In this document: positions 1-10,857 of the stretch, one piece after another | Position numbering within the stretch: the stretch's first letter is position 1 | Layout of the letters: every line of letters begins with the position of its first letter | NCBI RefSeq assembly: GCF_051020975.1 | Contig: NW_027478165.1 | Span: forward strand, 3,936,001-4,000,000 | Origin: Osmia lignaria lignaria | Lineage: Eukaryota > Arthropoda > Insecta > Hymenoptera > Megachilidae | Length of the DNA stretch: 64,000 nt | Direction of reading: 5' to 3' | Translations under genes and position numbers: made by a program | Notes under the pieces: generated by a model | Seen by the model: only the letters and a program-made list of their open reading frames with translations | What the model was told of the DNA's origin: nothing | Database searches by the model: none

Positions 1-235
1 CCTTTGTTTGAGATAACTTTGCACTAGTGCGAGCCGCAAATGCCACTTCCAGCTTAGCTGTGCAGAAGAAGAACAACAAGAAGAAGAAATATCTCGAAAT
101 ATGTCCGTCAGGCCCCTTCCCTTGAGATAAATATGCAAATATCTCGGAAACGAAGCGAGCTATGGCAAAATGTTAAGAGACCTTTTTTGTAGAGAATTAA
201 GTTTCCTACTTTTTATGTTCTATGATATTTTTTGA
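1..235 (+). repeat. Partial monomer at left edge
   Basis: The window opens inside a monomer, at the CCCTTTCTTTGAGATAAC region, here with a G substitution (CCTTTGTTTGAG). It carries the CTAGTGCGAGCCGC and GATAAATATGC variants, also found in the monomers at 2168, 2490 and 2812. The array therefore continues to the left of the window with the same monomer type. Confidence 0.95.
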
Positions 236-2167
236 TCAGATGCGTAGTTCTCGAGATATATCAAGATATTTAAAAGTTCCGAAGCCGCACCAACATAATA
301 GAGATACAGAATCACCGTGGCCCCTTTCTTTGAGATAACTCTGCACTAGTGCGAGCGGCAAATGCCACTTCCAGCTTAGCTGTGCAGAAGAAGAACAACA
401 AGAAGAAGAAATATCTCGAAATATGTCCGTCAGGCCACTTCCCTTGAGATAAATCTGCAAATATCTCGGAAACGAAGCGAGCTATGGCAAAATGTTAAGA
501 GACCTTTTTTGTAGAGAATTAAGTTTCCTACTTTTTATGTTCTATGATATTTTTTGATCAGATGCTTAGTTCTCGAGATATATCAAGATATTTAAAAGTT
601 CCGAAGCCGCACCAACATAATAGAGATACAGAAACACCGTGGCCCCTTTCTGTGAGATAACTCTGCAATATTGCGAGCTGCAAATGCCACTTCCAGCTTA
701 GCTGTGCAGAGGAAGAACAACAAGAAGAAGAAATATCTCGAAATATGTCCGTCAGGCCAGTTCCTTTGAGCTGAATCTGCAAATATCTCGGAAACGAAGC
801 GAGCTATGGCAAAATGTTAAGAGACCTTTTTTGTAGAGAATTAAGTTTCCTACTTTTTATGTTCGATGATATTTTTTGATCAGATGCGTAGTTCTCGAGA
901 TATATCAAGATATTTAAAAGTTCCGAAGCTGCACCAACATAATAGAGGTACAGAAACACCGTGGCCTCTTTCTTTGAGATAACTCTGCACTATTGCGAGC
1001 TGCAAATGCCACTTCGAGCTTAGCTGTGCAGAAGAAGAACAACAAGAAGAAGAAATATCTCGAAATATGTCCGTCAGACCCCTTCCCTTGAGATGAATCT
1101 GCAAATATCTCGGAAACGAAGCGAGCTATGGCAAAATGTTAAGAGACCTTTTTTGTAGAGAATTAAGTTTCCTACTTTTTATGTTCTATGATATTTTTTG
1201 ATCAGACGCGTAGTTTTCGAGATATATCGAGATATTTAAAAGTTCCGAAGCCGCACCAACATAATAGAGATACAGAAACACCGTGGCCCCTTTCTTTGAG
1301 ATAACTCTGCACTAGTGCGAGCGGCAAATGCCACTTCCAGCTTAGCTGTGCAGAAGAAGAACAACAAGAAGAAGAAATATCTCGAAATATGTCCGTCAGG
1401 CCACTTCCCTTGAGATAAATCTGCAAATATCTCGGAAACGAAGCGAGCTATGGCAAAATGATAAGAGACCTTTTTTGTAGAGAATTAAGTTTCCTACTTT
1501 TTATGTTCTATGATATTTTTTGATCAGATGCTTAGTTCTCGAGATATATCAAGATATTTAAAAGTTCCGAAGCCGCACCAACATAATAGAGATACAGAAA
1601 CACCGTGGCCCCTTTCTGTGAGATAACTCTGCAATATTGCGAGCTGCAAATGCCACTTCCAGCTTAGCTGTGCAGAGGAAGAACAACAAGAAGAAGAAAT
1701 ATCTCGAAATATGTCCGTCAGGCCAGTTCCTTTGAGCTGAATCTGCAAATATCTCGGAAACGAAGCGAGCTATGGCAAAATGTTAAGAGACCTTTTTTGT
1801 AGAGAATTAAGTTTCCTACTTTTTATGTTCGATGATATTTTTTGATCAGATGCGTAGTTCTCGAGATATATCAAGATATTTAAAAGTTCCGAAGCTGCAC
1901 CAACATAATAGAGGTACAGAAACACCGTGGCCTCTTTCTTTGAGATAACTCTGCACTATTGCGAGCTGCAAATGCCACTTCGAGCTTAGCTGTGCAGAAG
2001 AAGAACAACAAGAAGAAGAAATATCTCGAAATATGTCCGTCAGACCCCTTCCCTTGCGATGAATCTGCAAATATCTCGGAAACGAAGCGAGCTATGGCAA
2101 AATGTTAAGAGACCTTTTTTGTAGAGAATTAAGTTTCCTACTTTTTATGTTCTATGATATTTTTTGA
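236..2167 (+). repeat. 3-mer higher-order repeat, two copies of 966 bp
   Basis: Monomers at 236, 558 and 880 reappear in the same order at 1202, 1524 and 1846. Linked private variants prove the 966-bp period: GATGCTTAG plus a CAGTTCCTTTGAGCTGAATC tail in the second monomer, and CAGACCCC with GATGAATC in the third. Copies are nearly identical except at the start of the first monomer, where 236 has the CTCGAGATATATCAAG form and 1202 has the TTCGAGATATATCGAG form. Homology is therefore clean from a little inside the first monomer. The second type (558/1524) is absent from the next 45 kb and returns at 47553. Confidence 0.9.
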
Positions 2168-3133
2168 TCAGAAGCGTAGTTTTCGAGATATATCGAGATA
2201 TTTAAAAGTTCCGAAGCCGCACCAACATAATAGAGATACAGAAACACCGTGGCCCCTTTCTTTGAGATAACTCTGCACTAGTGCGAGCCGCAAATGCCAC
2301 TTCCAGCTTAGCTGTGCAGAAGAAGAACAACAAGAAGAAGAAATATCTCGAAATATGTCCGTCAGGCCCCTTCCCTTGAGATAAATATGCAAATATCTCG
2401 GAAACGAAGCGAGCTATGGCAAAATGTTAAGAGACCTTTTTTGTAGAGAATTAAGTTTCCTACTTTTTATGTTCTATGATATTTTTTGATCAGATGCGTA
2501 GTTCTCGAGATATATCAAGATATTTAAAAGTTCCGAAGCCGCACCAACATAATAGAGATACAGAAACACCGTGGCCCCTTTCTTTGAGATAACTCTGCAC
2601 TAGTGCGAGCCGCAAATGCCACTTCCAGCTTAGCTGTGCAGAAGAAGAACAACAAGAAGAAGAAATATCTCGAAATATGTCCGTCAGGCCCCTTCCCTTG
2701 AGATAAATATGCAAATATCTCGGAAACGAAGCGAGCTATGGCAAAATGTTAAGAGACCTTTTTTGTAGAGAATTAAGTTTCCTACTTTTTATGTTCTATG
2801 ATATTTTTTGATCAGATGCGTAGTTCTCGAGATATATCAAGATATTTGAAAGTTCCGAAGCCGCACCAACATAATAGAGATACAGAAACACCGTGGCCCC
2901 TTTCTTTGAGATAACTCTGCACTAGTGCGAGCCGCAAATGCCACTTCCAGCTTAGCTGTGCAGAAGAAGAACAACAAGAAGAAGAAATATCTCGAAATAT
3001 GTCCGTCAGGCCCCTTCCCTTGAGATAAATATGCAAATATCTCGGAAACGAAGCGAGCTATGGCAAAATGTTAAGAGACCTTATTTGTAGAGAATTAAGT
3101 TTCCTACTTTTTATGTTCTACGATATTTTTTGA
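2168..3133 (+). repeat. Local run of three near-identical monomers
   Basis: Monomers at 2168, 2490 and 2812 share CTAGTGCGAGCCGC and GATAAATATGC and are repeated at the simple 322-bp period. The copies at 2490 and 2812 differ at only a few bases that I can see (TTTAAAAG versus TTTGAAAG, and CTTTTTTG versus CTTATTTG). The first copy has the TTTTCGAGATATATCGAG start instead. This looks like a recent expansion of one monomer type, without higher-order structure. Confidence 0.88.
2184..2400 (+). repeat. CGAGATATTT elements, direct and inverted, in one monomer
   Basis: In monomers of the TTTTCGAG type, CGAGATATAT (2184-2193) and CGAGATATTT (2194-2203) stand head to tail at a 10-bp step. The exact reverse complement AAATATCTCG follows at 2341-2350 and 2391-2400. 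Each such monomer thus has two direct and two inverted copies, able in principle to pair over loops of 137 or 187 nt. In the commoner monomer type the second element is degraded to CAAGATATTT. Confidence 0.8.
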
Positions 3134-3455
3134 TCAGATGCGTAGTTCTCGAGATATATCAAGATATTTAAAAGTTCCGAAGCCGCACCAACATAATAGA
3201 GATACAGAAACACCGTGGCCCCTTTCTTTGAGATAACTCTGCACTATTGCGAGCTGCAAATGCCACTTCCAGCTTAGCTGTGCAGAAGAAGAACAACAAG
3301 AAGAAGAAATATCTCGAAATATGTCCGTCAGGCCCCTTCCCTTGAGATAAATCTGCAAATATCTCGGAAACGAAGCGAACTATGGCAAAATCTTAAGAGA
3401 CCTTTTTTGTAGAGAATTATGTTTCCTACAATTTACGTTCTCTGATATTTTTTGA
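3134..3455 (+). repeat. Representative 322-bp monomer, anatomy
   Basis: This copy is used as reference. Its order is: BclI-type site TGATCA (3131-3136, spanning the phase point); XhoI-type CTCGAG followed by GATATATC; a CpG-containing stretch near 3178-3190; the first copy of an internal 27-bp repeat (3217-3243); a GAA-rich tract (3285-3309); two AAATATCTCG elements (3307-3316 and 3357-3366); the second copy of the internal repeat (3331-3357); and an AT-rich segment with two T6 runs (3403-3408, 3448-3453). G+C is 127 of 322. It contains 12 CpG dinucleotides, about what its base composition predicts. The choice of start is arbitrary because the unit is circularly permutable. Confidence 0.95.
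3217..3357 (+). repeat. Internal degenerate duplication inside the monomer
   Basis: Two 27-bp segments, 3217-3243 and 3331-3357, align without gaps. Both begin GGCCCC, contain TTGAGATAA and end TCTGCA, with 24 of 27 bases identical and an offset of 114 bp. CCGTGG or CCGTCAGG lies just upstream of each, and GCGAGCT follows each at a different distance (5 versus 17 bp, the second in monomers that have GCGAGCT rather than GCGAACT). The arrangement is present in every monomer and points to an ancient duplication within the ancestral unit. Confidence 0.8.
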
Positions 3456-6400
3456 TCAGAAGCGTAGTTTTCGAGATATATCGAGATATTTAAAAGTTCC
3501 GAAGCCGCACCAACATAATAGAGATACAGAAACACCGTGGCCCCTTTCTTTGAGATAACTCTGCACTATTGCGAGCTGCAAATGCCACTTCCATCTTAGC
3601 TGTGCAGAAGAAGAACAACAAGAAGAAGAAATATCTGGAAATATGTCCGTCAGGCCCCTTCCCTTGAGATAAATCTGCAAATATCTCGGAAACCAAGCGA
3701 GCTACGGCAAAATGTTAAGAGACCTTTTTTGAAGAAAATTAGGATTCCTACTTTTTATGTTCTATGATATTTTTTGACCAGATGCGTAGTTCTCGAGATA
3801 TATCAAGATATTTAAAAGTTCCGAAGCCGCACTAACATAATAGAGATACAGAAACACCGTGGCCCCTTTCTTTGAGATAACTCTGCACTATTGCGCGCTG
3901 CAAATGCCACTTCCAGCTTAGCTGTGCAGAAGAAGAACAACAAGAAGAAGAAATATCTCGAAATATGTCCGTCAGGCCCTTCCCTTGAGATAAATCTGCA
4001 AATATCTCGGAAACGAAGCGAGCTACGGCAAAATGTTAAGCGACCTTTTTTGTAGGAAATGAGGTTTCCTACTTCTTATGTTCTATGATACTTTTTGATC
4101 AGATGCGTAGTTCTCGAGATATATCAAGATATTTAAAAGCTCCGAAGCTGCACCAACATAATAGAGGTACAGAAACACCGTGGCCCCTTTCTTTGAGATA
4201 ACTCTGCACTATTGCGAGCTGCAAATGCCACTTCCAGCTTAGCTGTGCAGAAGAAGAACAACAAGAATAAGAAATATTTCGAAATATGTCCGTCAGGCCC
4301 CTTCCCTTGAGATAAATCTGCAAATATCTCGGAAACGAAGCGAGCTACGGCAAAATGTTAAGCGACCTTTTTTGTAGAAAATTAGGTTTCCTACTTTTTA
4401 TGTTCTATGATATTTTTTGATCAGATGCGTAGTTCTCGAGATATATCAAGATATTTAAAAGTTCCGAAGCCGCACCAACATAATACAGATACAGAAACAC
4501 CGTGGCCCCTTTCTTTGAGATAACTCTGCACTATTGCGAGCTGCAAATGCCACTTCCAGCTTAGCTGTGCAGAAGAGGAACAACAAGAAGAAGAAATATC
4601 TGGAAATATGTCCGTCAGGCCCCTTCCCTTGAGATAAATCTGCAAATATCTCGGAAACCAAGCGAGCTATGGCAAAATGTTAAGAGACCTTATTTGTAGA
4701 GAATTAAGTTTCCTACTTTTTATGTTCTACGATATTTTTTGATCAGATGCGTAGTTCTCGAGATATATCAAGATATTTAAAAGTTCCGAAGCCGCACCAA
4801 CATAATAGAGATACAGAAACACCGTGGCCCCTTTCTTTGAGATAACTCTGCACTATTGCGCGCTGCAAATGCCACTTCCAGCTTAGCTGTGCAGAAGAAG
4901 AACAACAAGAAGAAGAAATATCTCGAAATATGTCCGTCAGGCCCCTTCCCTTGAGATAAATCTGCAAATATCTCGGAAACGAAGCGAGCTATGGCAAAAT
5001 GTTAAGAGACCTTTTTTGTAGAGAATTAAGTTTCCTACTTTTTATGTTCTATGATATTTTTTGATCAGATGCGTAGTTCTCGAGATATAGCAAGATATTT
5101 AAAAGTTCCGAAGCCGCACCAACATAATAGAGATACAGAAACACCGTGGCCCCTTTCTTTGAGGTAACTCTGCACTATTGCGAGCTGCAAATGCCACTTC
5201 CAGCTTAGCTGTGCAGAAGAAGAACAACAAGAAGAAGAAATATCTGGAAATATGTCCGTCAGGCCCCTTCCCTTGAGATAAATCTGCAAATATCTCGGAA
5301 ACGAAGCGAGCTACGGCAAAATGTTAAGAGACCTTTTTTGTAGAAAATTAGGATTCCTACTTTTTATGTTCTATGATATTTTTTGAACAGATGCGTAGTT
5401 CTCGAGATATATCAAGATATTTAAAAGTTCCGAAGCCGCACTAACATAATAGAGATACAGAAACACCGTGGCCCCTTTCTTTGAGATAACTCTGCACTAT
5501 TGCGCGCTGCAAATGCCACTTCCAGCTTAGCTGTGCAGAAGAAGAACAACAAGAAGAAGAAATATCTCGAAATATGTCCGTCAGGCCCCTTCCCTTGAGA
5601 TAAATCTGCAAATATCTCGGAAACGAAGCGAGCTATGGCAAAATGTTAAGAGACCTTTTTTGTAGAGAATTAAGTTTCCTACTTTTTATGTTCTATGATA
5701 TTTTTTGATCAGATGCGTAGTTCTCGAGATATAGCAAGATATTTAAAAGTTCCGAAGCCGCACCAACATAATAGAGATACAGAAACACCGTGGCCCCTTT
5801 CTTTGAGGTAACTCTGCACTATTGCGAGCTGCAAATGCCACTTCCAGCTTAGCTGTGCAGAAGAAGAACAACAAGAAGAAGAAATATCTCGAAATATGTC
5901 CCTCAGGCCCCTTCCCTTGAGATAAATATGCAAATATCTCGGAAACCAAGCGAGCTATGGCAAAATGTTAAGAGACCTTATTTGTAGAGAATTAAGTTTC
6001 CTACTTTTTATGTTCTACGATATTTTTTGATCAGATGCGTAGTTCTCGAGATATATCAAGATATTTAAAAGTTCCGAAGCCGCACCAACATAATAGAGAT
6101 ACAGAAACACCGTGGCCCCTTTCTTTGAGATAACTCTGCACTACTGCGAGCTGCAAATGCCACTTCCAGCTTAGCTGTGCAGAAGAAGAACAACAAGAAC
6201 AAGAAATATCTCGAAATATGTCCGTCAGGCCCCTCCCTTGAGATAAATCTGCAAATATCTCGGAAACGAAGCGAGCTATGGCAAAATGTTAAGAGACCTT
6301 TTTTGTAGAGAATTATGTTTCCTACAATTTAGGTTCTCTGATATTTTTTGATCAGAAGCGTAGTTTTCGAGATATATCGAGATATTTAAAAGTTCCGAAG

Positions 6401-6995
6401 CCGCACCAACATAATAGAGATACAGAAACACCGTGGCCCCTTTCTTTCAGATAACTCTGCACTATTGCGACCTGCAAATGCCACTTCCAGCTTAGCTGTG
6501 CAGAAGAAGAACAACAAGAATAAGAAATATTTCGAAATATGTCCGTCAGGCCCCTTCCCTTGAGATAAATCTGCAAATATCTCGGAAACGAAGCGAGCTA
6601 CGGCAAAATGTTAAGCGACCTTTTTTGTAGAAAATTAGGTTTCCTACTTTTTATGTTCTATGATATTTTTTTATCAGATGCGTAGTTCTCGAGATATATC
6701 AAGATATTTAAAAGTTCCGAAGCCGCACCAACATAATACAGATACAGAAACACCGTGGCCCCTTTCTTTGAGATAACTCTGCACTATTGCGAGCTGCAAA
6801 TGCCACTTCCAGCTTAGCTGTGCAGAAGGAGAACAACAAGAAGAAGAAATATCTCGAAATATGTCCCTCAGGCCCCTTCCCTTGAGATAAATCTGCAAAT
6901 ATCTCGGAAACCAAGCGAGCTATGGCAAAATGTTAAGAGACCTTATTTGTAGAGAATTAAGTTTCCTACTTTTTATGTTCTACGATATTTTTTGA

Positions 6996-9900
6996 TCAGA
7001 TGCGTAGTTCTCGAGATATATCAAGATATTTAAAAGTTCCGAAGCCGCACCAACATAATAGAGATACAGAAACACCGTGGCCCCTTTCTTTGAGATAACT
7101 CTGCACTATTGCGAGCTGCAAATGCCACTTCCAGCTTAGCTGTGCAGAAGAAGAACAACAAGAAGAAGAAATATCTCGAAATATGTCCGTCAGGCCCCTT
7201 CCCTTGAGATAAATCTGCAAATATCTCGGAAACGAAGCGAACTATGGCAAAATCTTAAGAGACCTTTTTTGTAGAGAATTATGTTTCCTACAATTTACGT
7301 TCTCTGATATTTTTTGATCAGAAGCGTAGTTTTCGAGATATATCGAGATATTTAAAAGTTCCGAAGCCGCACCAACATAATAGAGATACAGAAACACCGT
7401 GGCCCCTTTCTTTGAGATAACTCTGCACTATTGCGAGCTGCAAATGCCACTTCCAGCTTAGCTGTGCAGAAGAAGAACAACAAGAAGAAGAAATATCTGG
7501 AAATATGTCCGTCAGGCCCCTTCCCTTGAGATAAATCTGCAAATATCTCGGAAACCAAGCGAGCTACGGCAAAATGTTAAGAGACCTTTTTTGAAGAAAA
7601 TTAGGATTCCTACTTTTTATGTTCTATGATATTTTTTGACCAGATGCGTAGTTCTCGAGATATATCAAGATATTTAAAAGTTCCGAAGCCGCACTAACAT
7701 AATAGAGATACAGAAACACCGTGGCCCCTTTCTTTGAGATAACTCTGCACTATTGCGCGCTGCAAATGCCACTTCCAGCTTAGCTGTGCAGAAGAAGAAC
7801 AACAAGAAGAAGAAATATCTCGAAATATGTCCGTCAGGCCCTTCCCTTGAGATAAATCTGCAAATATCTCGGAAACGAAGCGAGCTACGGCAAAATGTTA
7901 AGCGACCTTTTTTGTAGGAAATGAGGTTTCCTACTTCTTATGTTCTATGATACTTTTTGATCAGATGCGTAGTTCTCGAGATATATCAAGATATTTAAAA
8001 GCTCCGAAGCTGCACCAACATAATAGAGGTACAGAAACACCGTGGCCCCTTTCTTTGAGATAACTCTGCACTATTGCGAGCTGCAAATGCCACTTCCAGC
8101 TTAGCTGTGCAGAAGAAGAACAACAAGAATAAGAAATATTTCGAAATATGTCCGTCAGGCCCCTTCCCTTGAGATAAATCTGCAAATATCTCGGAAACGA
8201 AGCGAGCTACGGCAAAATGTTAAGCGACCTTTTTTGTAGAAAATTAGGTTTCCTACTTTTTATGTTCTATGATATTTTTTGATCAGATGCGTAGTTCTCG
8301 AGATATATCAAGATATTTAAAAGTTCCGAAGCCGCACCAACATAATACAGATACAGAAACACCGTGGCCCCTTTCTTTGAGATAACTCTGCACTATTGCG
8401 AGCTGCAAATGCCACTTCCAGCTTAGCTGTGCAGAAGAGGAACAACAAGAAGAAGAAATATCTGGAAATATGTCCGTCAGGCCCCTTCCCTTGAGATAAA
8501 TCTGCAAATATCTCGGAAACCAAGCGAGCTATGGCAAAATGTTAAGAGACCTTATTTGTAGAGAATTAAGTTTCCTACTTTTTATGTTCTACGATATTTT
8601 TTGATCAGATGCGTAGTTCTCGAGATATATCAAGATATTTAAAAGTTCCGAAGCCGCACCAACATAATAGAGATACAGAAACACCGTGGCCCCTTTCTTT
8701 GAGATAACTCTGCACTATTGCGCGCTGCAAATGCCACTTCCAGCTTAGCTGTGCAGAAGAAGAACAACAAGAAGAAGAAATATCTCGAAATATGTCCGTC
8801 AGGCCCCTTCCCTTGAGATAAATCTGCAAATATCTCGGAAACGAAGCGAGCTATGGCAAAATGTTAAGAGACCTTTTTTGTAGAGAATTAAGTTTCCTAC
8901 TTTTTATGTTCTATGATATTTTTTGATCAGATGCGTAGTTCTCGAGATATAGCAAGATATTTAAAAGTTCCGAAGCCGCACCAACATAATAGAGATACAG
9001 AAACACCGTGGCCCCTTTCTTTGAGGTAACTCTGCACTATTGCGAGCTGCAAATGCCACTTCCAGCTTAGCTGTGCAGAAGAAGAACAACAAGAAGAAGA
9101 AATATCTGGAAATATGTCCGTCAGGCCCCTTCCCTTGAGATAAATCTGCAAATATCTCGGAAACGAAGCGAGCTACGGCAAAATGTTAAGAGACCTTTTT
9201 TGTAGAAAATTAGGATTCCTACTTTTTATGTTCTATGATATTTTTTGAACAGATGCGTAGTTCTCGAGATATATCAAGATATTTAAAAGTTCCGAAGCCG
9301 CACTAACATAATAGAGATACAGAAACACCGTGGCCCCTTTCTTTGAGATAACTCTGCACTATTGCGCGCTGCAAATGCCACTTCCAGCTTAGCTGTGCAG
9401 AAGAAGAACAACAAGAAGAAGAAATATCTCGAAATATGTCCGTCAGGCCCCTTCCCTTGAGATAAATCTGCAAATATCTCGGAAACGAAGCGAGCTATGG
9501 CAAAATGTTAAGAGACCTTTTTTGTAGAGAATTAAGTTTCCTACTTTTTATGTTCTATGATATTTTTTGATCAGATGCGTAGTTCTCGAGATATAGCAAG
9601 ATATTTAAAAGTTCCGAAGCCGCACCAACATAATAGAGATACAGAAACACCGTGGCCCCTTTCTTTGAGGTAACTCTGCACTATTGCGAGCTGCAAATGC
9701 CACTTCCAGCTTAGCTGTGCAGAAGAAGAACAACAAGAAGAAGAAATATCTCGAAATATGTCCCTCAGGCCCCTTCCCTTGAGATAAATATGCAAATATC
9801 TCGGAAACCAAGCGAGCTATGGCAAAATGTTAAGAGACCTTATTTGTAGAGAATTAAGTTTCCTACTTTTTATGTTCTACGATATTTTTTGATCAGATGC

Positions 9901-10857
9901 GTAGTTCTCGAGATATATCAAGATATTTAAAAGTTCCGAAGCCGCACCAACATAATAGAGATACAGAAACACCGTGGCCCCTTTCTTTGAGATAACTCTG
10001 CACTACTGCGAGCTGCAAATGCCACTTCCAGCTTAGCTGTGCAGAAGAAGAACAACAAGAACAAGAAATATCTCGAAATATGTCCGTCAGGCCCCTCCCT
10101 TGAGATAAATCTGCAAATATCTCGGAAACGAAGCGAGCTATGGCAAAATGTTAAGAGACCTTTTTTGTAGAGAATTATGTTTCCTACAATTTAGGTTCTC
10201 TGATATTTTTTGATCAGAAGCGTAGTTTTCGAGATATATCGAGATATTTAAAAGTTCCGAAGCCGCACCAACATAATAGAGATACAGAAACACCGTGGCC
10301 CCTTTCTTTCAGATAACTCTGCACTATTGCGACCTGCAAATGCCACTTCCAGCTTAGCTGTGCAGAAGAAGAACAACAAGAATAAGAAATATTTCGAAAT
10401 ATGTCCGTCAGGCCCCTTCCCTTGAGATAAATCTGCAAATATCTCGGAAACGAAGCGAGCTACGGCAAAATGTTAAGCGACCTTTTTTGTAGAAAATTAG
10501 GTTTCCTACTTTTTATGTTCTATGATATTTTTTGATTAGATGCGTAGTTCTCGAGATATATCAAGATATTTAAAAGTTCCGAAGCCGCACCAACATAATA
10601 CAGATACAGAAACACCGTGGCCCCTTTCTTTGAGATAACTCTGCACTATTGCGAGCTGCAAATGCCACTTCCAGCTTAGCTGTGCAGAAGAGGAACAACA
10701 AGAAGAAGAAATATCTGGAAATATGTCCGTCAGGCCCCTTCCCTTGAGATAAATCTGCAAATATCTCGGAAACCAAGCGAGCTATGGCAAAATGTTAAGA
10801 GACCTTATTTGTAGAGAATTAAGTTTCCTACTTTTTATGTTGTACGATATTTTTTGA
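6996..10857 (+). repeat. 12-mer higher-order repeat, copy 2 (3862 bp)
   Basis: This is the second copy of the 3862-bp unit, in the same monomer order, with 321-bp monomers at 7640 and 9893. By eye, only scattered substitutions separate it from copy 1 through the first eleven monomers (for example CCATCTTAGC at 3592 versus CCAGCTTAGC here). The last monomer (10536) is not the partner of 6674 in its second half: it has GAAGAGGAAC and CTGGAAATATG, like 8283 and 4421, where 6674 has GAAGGAGAAC and GTCCCTCAGG. The HOR therefore ends inside that monomer, where a 6-mer pattern takes over. Confidence 0.9.

Larger units (their letters stand above)
3134..6995 (+). repeat. 12-mer higher-order repeat, copy 1 (3862 bp)
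   Basis: Twelve monomers start at 3134, 3456, 3778, 4099, 4421, 4743, 5065, 5387, 5709, 6031, 6352 and 6674. Two (3778 and 6031) are 321 bp, giving 3862 instead of 3864. Markers repeated 3862 bp downstream include GCGAACTATGG with AAATCTTAAG in the first, the CAGGCCCTTCCC deletion and GAAATGAGGTTTCC in the third, CAGATACAG in the fifth and GATATAGCAAG in the seventh and ninth. The shared AGCAAG and GAGGTAAC of 5065 and 5709 also show a smaller 644-bp repeat nested inside. Confidence 0.92.

Noticed and set aside
2181..2203. CENP-B box-like motif around TTTCGAGATATATCGAG
   Set aside because: It has TTCG and an A in place, but the CGGG part of the consensus is absent (TCGA or CGAG at the wrong spacing). 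No convincing box is found on either strand of the consensus monomer.
3131..3136. TGATCA as a regulatory site
   Set aside because: It is simply a conserved part of the monomer, altered to TGAACA, TGACCA or CGATCA in several copies. It is useful as a restriction landmark, but nothing shows regulatory use.
3134..3358. A 74-residue open frame on the minus strand, repeated in most monomers (serine/cysteine-rich centre)
   Set aside because: Its first codon is TTG (CAA at 3356-3358 on the plus strand), not ATG. The 322-bp unit shifts frame each monomer. Monomers with GCACTAAC have an in-frame TAG, and 321-bp variants shift the frame; both have spread freely. The serine run is the GAA-rich tract read backwards. 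The open frame is explained by homogenisation, not by selection for a protein.
3490..3696. A second minus-strand frame of 68 residues in some monomers
   Set aside because: It exists only where AAACGAAGC has become AAACCAAGC, creating a TTG start. It overlaps the other frame and has no independent support.
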